Shown piece after piece: positions 48,622 through 57,023 of a stretch of DNA of 64,000 nt (position 1 is the stretch's first letter; the number at the start of each line of letters is the position of its first letter). The notes beneath the pieces are model-generated. The model made no database searches and was not told the origin of the DNA. It worked only from the letters and a program-made list of their open reading frames with translations. The position numbers were made by a program, and so were the translations under genes. The DNA comes from Phycisphaerae bacterium. Lineage in GTDB: Bacteria; Planctomycetota; Phycisphaerae; Sedimentisphaerales; Anaerobacaceae. The stretch lies in NCBI GenBank assembly GCA_017993835.1, contig JAGOLX010000003.1:124001-188000 (forward strand), given 5' to 3'.

Positions 48622-48972
48622 CTACAGTGACTTAAGGAGCATGTCGATGGTCCGACGGTACTCGTCGAGCGTCTGTTTCCACCGCTCCAGGCACGTTTTG
48701 CCCTTGGTCGTCAGGCGGTAGTTGTGCCGGGCCGGCCCGCTCGCAGGGCATTCCCAGTCGGACGCGACGAGTCCCTCCTTCTCCATGACTTGGAGCACCC
48801 GGTAGATCCCGGCATGGTCGGGTGGATGGTCCCCCACGACCGCAAGTCGCTTGAGCTCCTCGATCATCGCATATCCGTGCGATCCGCCTTTGGCCAGCAC
48901 GGACAGGATGGCCGGGCGCAACAACCTGGGCAATGTCTTGCCCGTACACGCACAACCTTTCAGTTCCTGCAT
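48622..48972 (-). CDS. PadR-family transcriptional regulator
   Basis: A 116-residue winged-helix protein: LRPAILSVLAKGGSHGYAMI, AGIYRVLQVMEKEGLVASDW, RHNYRLTTKGKTCLERW. The ATG at 48972 has AGGAG 9 bases upstream and starts MQELKGCACTGKTLPRL; two Cys near the N-terminus could bind metal or sense redox. A GTG start at 49002 is possible. As first gene of the operon it probably represses it. Confidence 0.88.
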   Translation of the reverse strand: MQELKGCACTGKTLPRLLRPAILSVLAKGGSHGYAMIEELKRLAVVGDHPPDHAGIYRVLQVMEKEGLVASDWECPASGPARHNYRLTTKGKTCLERWKQTLDEYRRTIDMLLKSL

Positions 48973-49070
48973 GGGCGTCACTCCTATATGTGTTCTACTC
49001 ACATACCACTCCGACGCAGCCTATGCAAGCAGAAACTCATTCGGTCAGAGGCATGCGTCCCACGTCGGCA

Positions 49071-49221
49071 AATTCGAAGCACGAAACTCGAGATCCGAAA
49101 CAAGCACGAATGACCGAGACCCAGAACCCCAAACGGGTCATCCGAAGGATGGCAGCGTTTCGGTCATTTGGATTTCGAATGTGGGATTTGTTTCGAGTTT
49201 CGGGTTTCGTGCTTCGGATTT
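49071..49221. repeat. Imperfect inverted repeat, extragenic element
   Basis: Two arms of about 45-60 bases face each other: the left arm begins AATTCGAAGCACGAAACTCG at 49071, and the right arm (about 49162-49221), reverse complemented, begins AAATCCGAAGCACGAAACCC. The arms are rich in CGAAAC-like words. Such CGAAA-rich dispersed sequences are seen in other planctomycete genomes (recollection, not checked). The right arm includes the end of the metal-exporter gene. Confidence 0.75.
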
Positions 49222-50177
49222 GTCTTCGCTCCGTGGTCCTGCTGCCCCTGCGAGAGGTAATCCGCCAGCTCGAGCTGGAGGGTGACGTGCTCGATGTCGA
49301 AACGGTCGTGCAGCATGGCCTGGAGATCGCGCAAGGCCGCCCGCCAACAGGCCGGACCGGTGCATTCGGCCTTGAGCCAGATGGTCGCCGTCAGGACGGG
49401 GAAACCCGTGGTCACCGACCAGATGTGCAGATCGTGTACGGCCGCGACGTGCTCGTTCGACTCCAACGCCGCAAGGACGTCGCGGAAATCGAGGTGGGCC
49501 GGCGTCGCGTGGATCAGGATGGCCAGCGTCCGGCGGAGCAGGCCGATGCTGCTCCAGAGGATCAGGCCGCCGATGACCAGACTCACCAGCGGGTCCGCGG
49601 GCATCCAGCCGGTCAGCAGGATCACCAGACCCGCGACGATGGCGCCGACCGAGCCCAGGGCATCGGCGATCATGTGTGTGAACGCGCCTTCCACATTGAT
49701 GTTCGCCTTGCGGCTGTCGGCCAGGACCCAGGCGCTGGCGACGTTCGCCAGCAGGCCCGCGAAGGCGACCAGCAACATGCCCGAGCCCTGAACCTCGGCT
49801 GGGTGCAGGAACCGCTCGACGGCCTCGCGCACGATCAGGCCCACCACGAGGATCAGCGTGGCGCCGTTGACGAAGGCGCCGATGACCTCCGCGCGGAGGT
49901 ATCCGAAGGTCCGTTCCGGCGTCGCGGGACGCCGGGCCAGATGCGCGACGAAGATCGCCAAAGCCAGGGCCAGGGCGTCGGTCAGCATGTGGCCCGCGTC
50001 CGCCAGCAGGGCCAAACTGCCTGTGATCAGGCCGCCGACGATCTCGATGATCAGAAACGCCACAATGATCGCCAGGGCAACCCACAGCCGCCTTCGCGAC
50101 ACCTCGCGGAGGTGCGAACCGTGGTCGTGGTGCTCGTGCGTGTCCTTCTCGTCGTGCGTACTGCCGTCCTGCATCAA
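49164..50177 (-). CDS. Cation diffusion facilitator (CzcD/ZitB-type metal exporter)
   Basis: A 337-residue inner-membrane proton/metal antiporter. Six helices carry the metal sites HxxxD twice: ADAGHMLTDALALA and AFTHMIADALGS. The N-terminus is His-rich (THEHHDHGSH) and the C-terminal cytoplasmic domain (AALESNEHVAAVHDLHIWSV, FDIEHVTLQLE) is typical. The last residues, about 25 after SQGQQDHG, are basic and low complexity (KTNPKHETRNSKQIPHSKSK) because the reading frame runs into an inverted repeat, which probably replaced the native end. Zinc is the most likely substrate. Confidence 0.93.
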   Translation of the reverse strand: MMQDGSTHDEKDTHEHHDHGSHLREVSRRRLWVALAIIVAFLIIEIVGGLITGSLALLADAGHMLTDALALALAIFVAHLARRPATPERTFGYLRAEVIGAFVNGATLILVVGLIVREAVERFLHPAEVQGSGMLLVAFAGLLANVASAWVLADSRKANINVEGAFTHMIADALGSVGAIVAGLVILLTGWMPADPLVSLVIGGLILWSSIGLLRRTLAILIHATPAHLDFRDVLAALESNEHVAAVHDLHIWSVTTGFPVLTATIWLKAECTGPACWRAALRDLQAMLHDRFDIEHVTLQLELADYLSQGQQDHGAKTNPKHETRNSKQIPHSKSK

Positions 50178-50348
50178 TCGACCCCTCGATTGGCTGCCAG
50201 TATAGGACCCGCCGGCACCTGGGTCAACCGCAACGGTCGTTCTTCAATTGCCCGTTTTTTTCCTTGTCGCTGGGGACAGTCAGCGGTCTAATGGGGACCT
50301 TGATGGTATCGGGAGAACCAAACGGATACTGATTTGAGGTGAGTTGCA

Positions 50349-50975
50349 ATGGCAGACCTGAAGGCATTGGCTGATGCGGTGATCCGGGGCGACCAGGCGA
50401 CGGCGGTGAACGTCACGAAGGCGGCCCTCCAGGAAAAAATGGCCCCCAAGCAGATCCTCGACCAGGGCCTGATCGCAGGCATGGACGTGGTGGGCGCCCG
50501 CTTCAAGAACAACGAGATCTACATTCCGGAGGTCCTGATCGCCGCCCGGGCGATGAAGATGGCGATGGAGGTGCTGGAGCCCGAGCTGGCCAAGGCCGGC
50601 GTCAAGCCCATCGGCAAGCTCATCATCGGCACCGTCCAGGGCGACCTGCACGACATCGGCAAGAACCTCGTCGCCATGATGCTCAAGGGCGCCGGGTTCG
50701 AGGTGATCGACCTGGGCGTGGACGTCTCGCCGGACAAGTTCGCCGCCGAGGCCAAGGCCCGGAACGTCAATCTCATCGGCATGAGCGCCCTGCTGACGAC
50801 GACCATGCCCGGCATGGAGAAGACCATCAAGGCCCTCCAGGCGGCCGGCATCAAGGCCAAGATCATGGTGGGCGGCGCCCCGGTGACCCAGAGCTTCGCC
50901 GACCGGATCGGCGCGCACGGCTACTCCCCCGACGCCGCCTCCGCGGTCGATGTCGCCAAGAAACTGGTCGCCTGA
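50349..50975 (+). CDS. Corrinoid (B12)-binding methyltransferase subunit
   Basis: A 208-residue cytoplasmic protein of the MtbC/MttC/MtaC type. The helical cap (residues 1-85) is followed by a B12-binding Rossmann domain with DxHxxG in GDLHDIGKNLV (His is the cobalt ligand), GFEVIDLGVDV, GMSALLTTTMPGM and VGGAPVTQSFAD. SD GAGGTGAG. No methyltransferase or activation protein gene is beside it in the window, so its partner must be elsewhere. A perfect 11-bp hairpin (CTGGTCGCCTG / CAGGCGACCAG, 50964-50992) spans the stop codon. Confidence 0.95.
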   Translation: MADLKALADAVIRGDQATAVNVTKAALQEKMAPKQILDQGLIAGMDVVGARFKNNEIYIPEVLIAARAMKMAMEVLEPELAKAGVKPIGKLIIGTVQGDLHDIGKNLVAMMLKGAGFEVIDLGVDVSPDKFAAEAKARNVNLIGMSALLTTTMPGMEKTIKALQAAGIKAKIMVGGAPVTQSFADRIGAHGYSPDAASAVDVAKKLVA

Positions 50976-51047
50976 TCCTCACAGGCGACCAGCATAGTCA
51001 ACATCAGTCAGCTCCAATGGGCCGGGGGCTCCGTTCTCCCCCGGCCC
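50964..51047 (+). terminator. Two stem-loops after the corrinoid gene
   Basis: The first hairpin (50964-50992) has an 11-bp perfect stem overlapping the stop codon. The second (51019-51047) pairs GGGCCGGGGG with CCCCCGGCCC. Neither is followed by a T-run, so factor-dependent ending or transcript protection is likely. Confidence 0.45.
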
Positions 51048-51189
51048 GTACCGAAGTGTGTGTCTTGTGTTTGTAGTGGGCCCGTGAGGGCCTATCCTTG
51101 CCGTGTGCAGGAGCATCGCAGCCGTGACAGCAGTCACAGGGCACGCTGCCCTACGCTCGGACGACCCGATTGCAGATTCGTACATCGTC

Positions 51190-51285
51190 GATCAGGCGTA
51201 GGCGTAGGGTGGGCTGAGCCCACCATTCCCCCAGAACCGGTCCAGAGAGCGGTGTGCACAGCACACCCTACGTAGCCCGACAGGG
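51190..51285. repeat. Short inverted-repeat element (GTAGGGTG family)
   Basis: GCGTAGGGTGGGCTGAGCCCACC at the left side faces GGTGTGCACAGCACACCCTACG at the right, giving terminal repeats of CGTAGGGTG / CACCCTACG. The same GTAGGGTGTGCT word occurs inside the kinase gene at 55806-55817, so it is a dispersed family. Confidence 0.55.
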
Positions 51286-51304
51286 TCGCGTTTGAAGTCC
51301 GGTG

Positions 51305-52390
51305 CTATGGCTCCGTCGTTGCGGTCTCTTTCTCCCACTCGGCGATGAAGACCTTCAAATCCTCGATGTCCACCTTCCCGTCGCCCCAGGCATATGGCCC
51401 GATGTCGTAGAGCGTGTTGTCCGTGCCCCAGTTGTCGACCAACAGCGCCAAGTCGTTGACATCGACAACGCTGTCGGCGTTGAAGTCCACGATGGGGAGG
51501 ATCGCAGCTTTGTAGGTCCATTGTGTCATATCGCATTTGGGGTCGCACCCGATGTACAGGGCGGAGCCATCGGGACTCATGAAGGGCCCATTCCAGCACG
51601 TTCGGTTGACAGTGGGTCCCAGATTTACCGCCGGCTGCCAGGGAGCAGAGCAGTTGGCCCGTCTGGTTGCATAGCCGTCTCCGTACGCGCCGAATGCCCC
51701 CGGGCGGTCGCTCCCGACGACCATCAATAGCCCATCGGGTGAGAGCGAGCTGGCGCTGTCATTGCCGGTACTGTTCACCGCCGGACCGAGGTTGACCGAG
51801 GCACCCCAGGGATCGTCCGTGTTCGCGCGCTTGCTGACGTAGATGTCCCAACCGCCGTATCCGCCCGGACGGGTCGAAGCGAAGTAGAGCTCCAGGCCAT
51901 CCGGCGACACCACAGGGGCGCTCTCCTGGTCCGAAGTGTTGACCCCCACGCCCAGATTGGTTGGCGCCTCCCAAGGGCTGGTGCGCGTTGCACGCCGGGT
52001 CACATAGATATCTTGGCCGCCGTACCCTCCGTCGCGGGCGGACCAGAAATAGAGCTCAAGACCATCGGCGGTAAGAAAGGGCGAACCATCCTGGCTTGCA
52101 CTGTTGATCGTCGTCCCCAGATTCTCCGGAGGACCCCAGTCGCCCTCTGATGACGCCCGTTTGCACACCCAGAGATCCCCGATCATGAGTGAAACACCGT
52201 ACACTTCCAGCCCATCTGCGGAGAAACAGATGACACAATCGGTCGTTATGTCGAGGAGCGGGAAATCGGATTGGACGTTCACCGGCTCGCCGAAGGTGAA
52301 ATCCGCCCACGCCGGCGGGACGCCCAGACCGGAGAGCAGACCGAGCCCAACCAATGACATCGCTACCATTGGAGCATGAAACACTTTCAT
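51305..52390 (-). CDS. Secreted PD40 beta-propeller protein with dockerin-like tail
   Basis: 361 residues with signal peptide (MKVFHAPMVAMSLVGLGLLS, cut near AWA). Five or so PD40 units follow (SADGLEVYG, TADGLELYFWSARDGGYGGQ, SPDGLELYFASTRPGGYGGW). The C-terminus DFNADSVVDVNDLALLVDNW and GDGKVDIEDLKVFIAEW is a pair of calcium-binding dockerin/EF-hand-like loops, very common in planctomycete secreted proteins. The ATG at 52390 has a GGTGGG/TAGG SD. The propeller part is a clear paralogue of the last 290 residues of the kinase coded just upstream. Confidence 0.85.
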   Translation of the reverse strand: MKVFHAPMVAMSLVGLGLLSGLGVPPAWADFTFGEPVNVQSDFPLLDITTDCVICFSADGLEVYGVSLMIGDLWVCKRASSEGDWGPPENLGTTINSASQDGSPFLTADGLELYFWSARDGGYGGQDIYVTRRATRTSPWEAPTNLGVGVNTSDQESAPVVSPDGLELYFASTRPGGYGGWDIYVSKRANTDDPWGASVNLGPAVNSTGNDSASSLSPDGLLMVVGSDRPGAFGAYGDGYATRRANCSAPWQPAVNLGPTVNRTCWNGPFMSPDGSALYIGCDPKCDMTQWTYKAAILPIVDFNADSVVDVNDLALLVDNWGTDNTLYDIGPYAWGDGKVDIEDLKVFIAEWEKETATTEP

Positions 52391-52613
52391 CCTACACCCA
52401 CCTTTCTGCCCGAAGGCAAGAGACATTACTGGCATCTTGTTTGCAGAGCGTTCCAGCCCATGTAGGGACAAGAACAAACCCTGAACACAGCCGCTTCAGA
52501 ACTCCTCACAGCTTCGCGGCTTCGCTATGCAGATACGGATGCAGTCAATTCCGCCGGACCCGAGCGTATCGACACGGCATCCTATGACGAGTCCATTCGA
52601 GCCCAATGCATTG

Positions 52614-55600
52614 TCATTTCTGGTCCCTCTCTCCTTTCAACGGCTCACCGCCAGGGGCCCTGATGGGGAGGATCGGCGCCTTCCATTGCGTCCAAGTGCC
52701 GCCGGATTCCCGCATGAAGTACAGGGCAGAGCCATCGGCGGGCAGGAAGGGCACCCCATCCGAGCCCGGTCCATTGACAACGGGTCCCAGATTCACCGCC
52801 GGCTCCCAAGGAGCAGAGCGGCTGGCCCGCCGCGCCACCCAGATATCCCAGTCGCCATTCCCTCCCGGGCGGGCGCTCGCGGAGAACAGTAACAGCCCAT
52901 CCTGCGAGGGGCAGGCAAAGGTGTCCCCAGCGGGACTATTCACGGCCGGGCCGAGATTGACGGGGTCACCCCAGGGATCGTCCGGAGTCGCACGCGCGCT
53001 GACATAGAGATCAGTACCGCCGTATCCGGCGGGACGGTTCGAACTGAAGTAGAGCTCCAAGCCATCAAACGACACACGGGGGGTGAAGTCCACATAGGGG
53101 CTGTTTACCTTCGGGCCCAGATTTCTGGCTGGGCCCCAAGGGCTGTTTCGCGTCGCACGTTTGCTCACATAGAGATCGCCATTGCCGGGATCTCCGGGCC
53201 GCAGGGAAAAGACATAGAACTCCAGACCGTCGCCGGAGAGGGAAACGACCTGCTCCATGCTGGCGCTGTTGACAGCGGGCCCGAGATTCTCGGGAGGACC
53301 CCAGTCGTCCTCGACGGAGGCCCGCTTGCAAACCCAGAGATCGTCTTTACCCTGTCCCCCGCCCCGGATCGAATCGAAGTACATCTCCAGCCCATCCGCG
53401 GAGATACAGCCGAGAAAGTCGTTCGCCAGATCGAGGAGAGGAAAAGTAGATTGGAGGTTCACCGGCTCGCCGAAGGTGAAATCCGCCCGCGTCGGCAAAT
53501 CTACCTGCGGCGGGCGTCCGCTCACGACGGCATACCACCGTCTTATGTCAGCGTCAGCCCTTTCCCGGTCGTGCAAGTAGTCGTAGCACCGTGCACGCTC
53601 GGAGTAGGCATAGGCATCCCACGGATCGGCCTCGATGCGACGCGTCTGGGAGGCTACCAGTTTCCGCAAGTGTCGCTCCGCCGTTCGGGCCGGACCCAGT
53701 GCTTCGATGACTGAGACCCCGGGGGCGAGGTCAACCGTCCAGATTTCCGAGTGCTGCGCGCCGAGTTCAAAAACGAGCTTTGTTCCGTCTGGCACCCAGG
53801 AGCCCACCGTGATCGGGCCATCCACTGTCTGGGCCGGTTCCTTGTGATCGAGGCGATAGATCCACAGTCCCGTCCTGTCTCCCAGACCGCCGCTGCCACC
53901 GAGGCACAATTCGTTGCCGTCCGGAGACCAGGCCGCGGCGCCCCAGCCATCGGAGGGCAAAGGCAGGGGCCACTCGGCAACCACGGTCTGCGACGGCAGA
54001 TTTGCGACCTTGAGCGATGTGCCTTGCATGTACGCCACGTGTTGATTGTCCGGCGACACTGATGGATTGTACCCTGGACACGCCATGATCCGCTTGGGCT
54101 CGGCGTTCTCACCCATGAATGAGATCGAATAGAGCGCGCTGTCCACGCGCGAGCGATAATAGACGGAGGTCGAATCCCGGCCCCAGGAGGGCCACACGCC
54201 GCGGGCGAGACAGTGCGGCTCGGCTCCATCGGACTTCATCAGCCAGACCTCTTCATCTGTCCCCAGTGGAGGTTGACCTTGGGGGTCAGCAGCCACGAAT
54301 TCTGGGAAGCGCAGGAACTGGCGGTCCCGGACAAAGGCGATATATCGTCCATCCGGCGACCACTTCGGGTACTTACCGGGGACAATGAGCAGCTCGGTCT
54401 CTCTCGTGGCGGGATCGTAGAGTGCTACCCCGCTACTGCCAATGACCCCCACGCTGAAGGCCAGTCTCTTGCCGTCCGGCGACCATTGGGCACTGAATCC
54501 ATCCGTGGTCACGCGGCGGCCTCTGGCGGAGAGCTCGCGATAGATTTCCTCGGCTTCCACCATCGGTAGAAAGGCCGCTCCCTTTGGCTCGTGCCCGAGC
54601 GGATGCCACGACCGTCCTGCCTCCAGAGTGTCGAACACGTATTTCGTTGCCCAGAACCAGAAGTCGTTCCGCGCGGTGGGCGTACGCCTGACAATCTCGC
54701 GAAACACGGCGTCGGCTTTCTCGTCCTTCCCGACAGCCGTCAGGGCGCAGAAGAGATGGTACTGAAAGACAGGCTGATTGGGCCATCGTTTGATCGCGTC
54801 CGCAGCAGCGGCGATCACCTCCTCATACCGGCCCATCTGCAGGACGGTCTCCAAGCGTTGGGTGGTCAGGTCGAGGTACTGTGCCTCCTCCTGCCCCGAT
54901 AGCGATAGCGCGCGGTCATATTCCGCCATCGCCTCGCGATATCGGCCCAACTCCCGCAGTGCGGTAGCTCGCAGAGAATGACTGACCGGGTCACGATCGC
55001 GCAGGACTTGCATGGCAAACGCCTCTTCGCTCATCGGCCCATATTTCCGGGACGCATAGTACGTGAAGGCACGCAAGCGGCGGGATTCGTAGTGCCTGGA
55101 ATCAAGTTCCAGAGCTCGGTCGAGCGCGGCAAGCTGTTCCTTGACGGTGGGAGCAGTCATGGCACGCAGGAAATAGGCCTCGGCGGTCTCCGGCAGCAAC
55201 TCCTCCGCCTTCCGTCGGTGCTCCTCGATCTCCTGAAGCTTCTCGGCATCCAGCGTTTCATTCTCCCACCGGATGCGGGCCAGCAGTGAGTGGGCGGCCC
55301 CGGCAATCGCCGGCAGGCGGTTGTTCCGCAGACCCTCCAGGATTGCGGCGGCCTTTTGGGACTCACGCTTGTCCGCCAGAATGGTAGCCTGAAGAAGCTG
55401 GGCTTCCGGTCCCACATGCCTGCTGTCCAGAATCGGCCTGATTGTCTCCAGGGCAGCGTCACGCTCGGCCTTGGCATGTTGCTCTCGGGCCTGCGATAAG
55501 ATGCCTCGATGTTTGAAGCCGTCTGCTTCAGCCAGTTGGGCGCGGTCGCGATTCCACATCGACAGAACGACGCCGGCCGCAACTGCGACGACCGCGATTG

Positions 55601-56915
55601 CCAAGGCCAGAACAACCTGGGAACGATGCCTGCGGAGGAACCTCTCCACACGGTATGTCGCGCTCGGGCCTCGGGCCAGGACCGGCTCATGCTCGAGATG
55701 CCGCAGGATGTCTGAGGCCAAGCTGTTCGGCGTCTCGTACCGGCGGGAACGGTCCTTCTCCAGGGCCTTCATCACGATCCAATCCAAGTCGCCGCGGACC
55801 TGCTGGTAGGGTGTGCTACGCACGCCTGTAGCACCCCCGCCCTCGGGGGTGACCCCAGTTCCCCCAGCCGAGGGCGGCTGGGCTACATGAGCGGTCCGAA
55901 TCCGCGTGGACGGTTTCACCGGCTGCTGTTCCCGGATTACTCTCTGCATCTCGGCATAGCCGGCCTTGCGGAGTTCCTCCTCACTAAAGGGCGTTGTGCC
56001 GGTCAGAAGTTCGTAGAGCAGCACGCCCAGCGAGTAGATGTCCGTGCGGGTGTCGATGTCCAGATCGCTCAGTTCCGCCTGTTCCGGACTCATATAGGCA
56101 GGAGTGCCGATGATGTGGGCGTAGCGGGTAAAGAGCGTCTTTTCGGTCAGGCGCTGGTTGGTAGCCTTGGCGATCCCGAAATCGATCACCTTGGGGATGG
56201 GCTTGCCGTCGTGGTGCGTAACCATGACGTTCGAGGGCTTGATATCGCGATGGATAATGCCCTTGGTGTGGGCGTGCTGGACCGCATTGCAGACCTGGAT
56301 GAACAGGCCGAGGCGGTCCTTGGTGCTCAGATTATTCCTATCGCAGTACTCGGTAATTGAGACCCCCTGGACCAGTTCCATGACGAAGTACGGCCGACCG
56401 GTCTCGGTCGCTCCGGCGTCGAGGACCTTGGCGATGTTGGGGTGGTCCATAAGAGCGAGCGCCTGCCTCTCGGCCTCAAATCGGGCGATTACCTGCCTGG
56501 TGTCCATGCCCAGTTTGATGATTTTCAGGGCCACCTTCCGGCGGATGGTTCCTTCGCTATCGCTCAGGACGCCTGTGCTCGCAGGCCCGAACGGCGCGGA
56601 CCGCGTGCTCGGCGCCTGCTCGGCCATATAGACGACCGCCATCCCGCCCTCGCCGATCTTCTCCAGCAGCTTGTACCGCCCGATGACCGTGCCGGGAGCC
56701 TCGGTCACGGCGGCAATCTCGACGTCGCCCACCGGCCCAAGAGGAGATGCATCCAGGAAGCTGACTCCGTCGTGGTGGTAGAGCAGCCTTTGGACCTTCT
56801 CAAGCAGCTCTCGATCCCCGCCGCAAGCCTGAGTCACAAAGGCCTCGCGCCTGGCACGATCCTCAAACTCAATGGCTGCCGTGAAGACTTCTTCTTTTCT
56901 TTGTTCGAGATCCAC
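52614..56915 (-). CDS. Giant Ser/Thr protein kinase with membrane helix, TPR, TolB-like and PD40 domains
   Basis: 1433 residues. The N-terminal 75 residues precede the kinase domain (about 78-400): IGRYKLLEKIGEGGMAVVYM (P-loop), KVALKIIKLG (Lys), GIIHRDIKPSNVMV (catalytic loop), VIDFGIAKA (DFG). A membrane helix is at about 432-452 (VVLALAIAVVAVAAGVVLSM). Outside are TPR-like helices (about 470-750), a TolB-like propeller (about 800-1070: SPDGKRLAFSVGVIGSSGVA, YPKWSPDGRYIAFVRD) and a PD40 unit (about 1145-1425). Two in-frame palindromic inserts break the kinase part (near residues 105 and 360). The ECF sigma gene lies 108 bases upstream, the usual planctomycete sigma/kinase pairing. Confidence 0.93.
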   Translation of the reverse strand: MDLEQRKEEVFTAAIEFEDRARREAFVTQACGGDRELLEKVQRLLYHHDGVSFLDASPLGPVGDVEIAAVTEAPGTVIGRYKLLEKIGEGGMAVVYMAEQAPSTRSAPFGPASTGVLSDSEGTIRRKVALKIIKLGMDTRQVIARFEAERQALALMDHPNIAKVLDAGATETGRPYFVMELVQGVSITEYCDRNNLSTKDRLGLFIQVCNAVQHAHTKGIIHRDIKPSNVMVTHHDGKPIPKVIDFGIAKATNQRLTEKTLFTRYAHIIGTPAYMSPEQAELSDLDIDTRTDIYSLGVLLYELLTGTTPFSEEELRKAGYAEMQRVIREQQPVKPSTRIRTAHVAQPPSAGGTGVTPEGGGATGVRSTPYQQVRGDLDWIVMKALEKDRSRRYETPNSLASDILRHLEHEPVLARGPSATYRVERFLRRHRSQVVLALAIAVVAVAAGVVLSMWNRDRAQLAEADGFKHRGILSQAREQHAKAERDAALETIRPILDSRHVGPEAQLLQATILADKRESQKAAAILEGLRNNRLPAIAGAAHSLLARIRWENETLDAEKLQEIEEHRRKAEELLPETAEAYFLRAMTAPTVKEQLAALDRALELDSRHYESRRLRAFTYYASRKYGPMSEEAFAMQVLRDRDPVSHSLRATALRELGRYREAMAEYDRALSLSGQEEAQYLDLTTQRLETVLQMGRYEEVIAAAADAIKRWPNQPVFQYHLFCALTAVGKDEKADAVFREIVRRTPTARNDFWFWATKYVFDTLEAGRSWHPLGHEPKGAAFLPMVEAEEIYRELSARGRRVTTDGFSAQWSPDGKRLAFSVGVIGSSGVALYDPATRETELLIVPGKYPKWSPDGRYIAFVRDRQFLRFPEFVAADPQGQPPLGTDEEVWLMKSDGAEPHCLARGVWPSWGRDSTSVYYRSRVDSALYSISFMGENAEPKRIMACPGYNPSVSPDNQHVAYMQGTSLKVANLPSQTVVAEWPLPLPSDGWGAAAWSPDGNELCLGGSGGLGDRTGLWIYRLDHKEPAQTVDGPITVGSWVPDGTKLVFELGAQHSEIWTVDLAPGVSVIEALGPARTAERHLRKLVASQTRRIEADPWDAYAYSERARCYDYLHDRERADADIRRWYAVVSGRPPQVDLPTRADFTFGEPVNLQSTFPLLDLANDFLGCISADGLEMYFDSIRGGGQGKDDLWVCKRASVEDDWGPPENLGPAVNSASMEQVVSLSGDGLEFYVFSLRPGDPGNGDLYVSKRATRNSPWGPARNLGPKVNSPYVDFTPRVSFDGLELYFSSNRPAGYGGTDLYVSARATPDDPWGDPVNLGPAVNSPAGDTFACPSQDGLLLFSASARPGGNGDWDIWVARRASRSAPWEPAVNLGPVVNGPGSDGVPFLPADGSALYFMRESGGTWTQWKAPILPIRAPGGEPLKGERDQK
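55808..55887. repeat. In-frame palindromic insert 2 in the kinase gene
   Basis: The stretch holds inverted repeats (GTAGGGTGTGCTACG..., and CAGCCGCCCTCGGCTG-like arms: CAGCCGAGGGCGGCTG at 55865-55880) and encodes PPSAGGTGVTPEGGGATGVR in the segment between kinase lobe and membrane helix. Its left word matches the intergenic element at 51190. Confidence 0.55.
56545..56616. repeat. In-frame palindromic insert 1 in the kinase gene
   Basis: GCCTG-TGCTCG-CAGGC (56571-56586) lies in a stretch encoding APSTRSAPFGPASTGVLSDS between the P-loop strand and the ATP-binding Lys strand (KVALKI). Related kinases have only a few residues here (from memory), so about 20 residues were added without breaking the frame. 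Confidence 0.45.
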
Positions 56916-57023
56916 GACATGGCTCCCAGAATCAGGTCTTTCTATCCTATAGTGCGAGATCCAGGGGCAGAGTGGCCCAGGAGAATGACCGAAATTGTAC
57001 GGAAATTGGAATCGGCAACGGCG

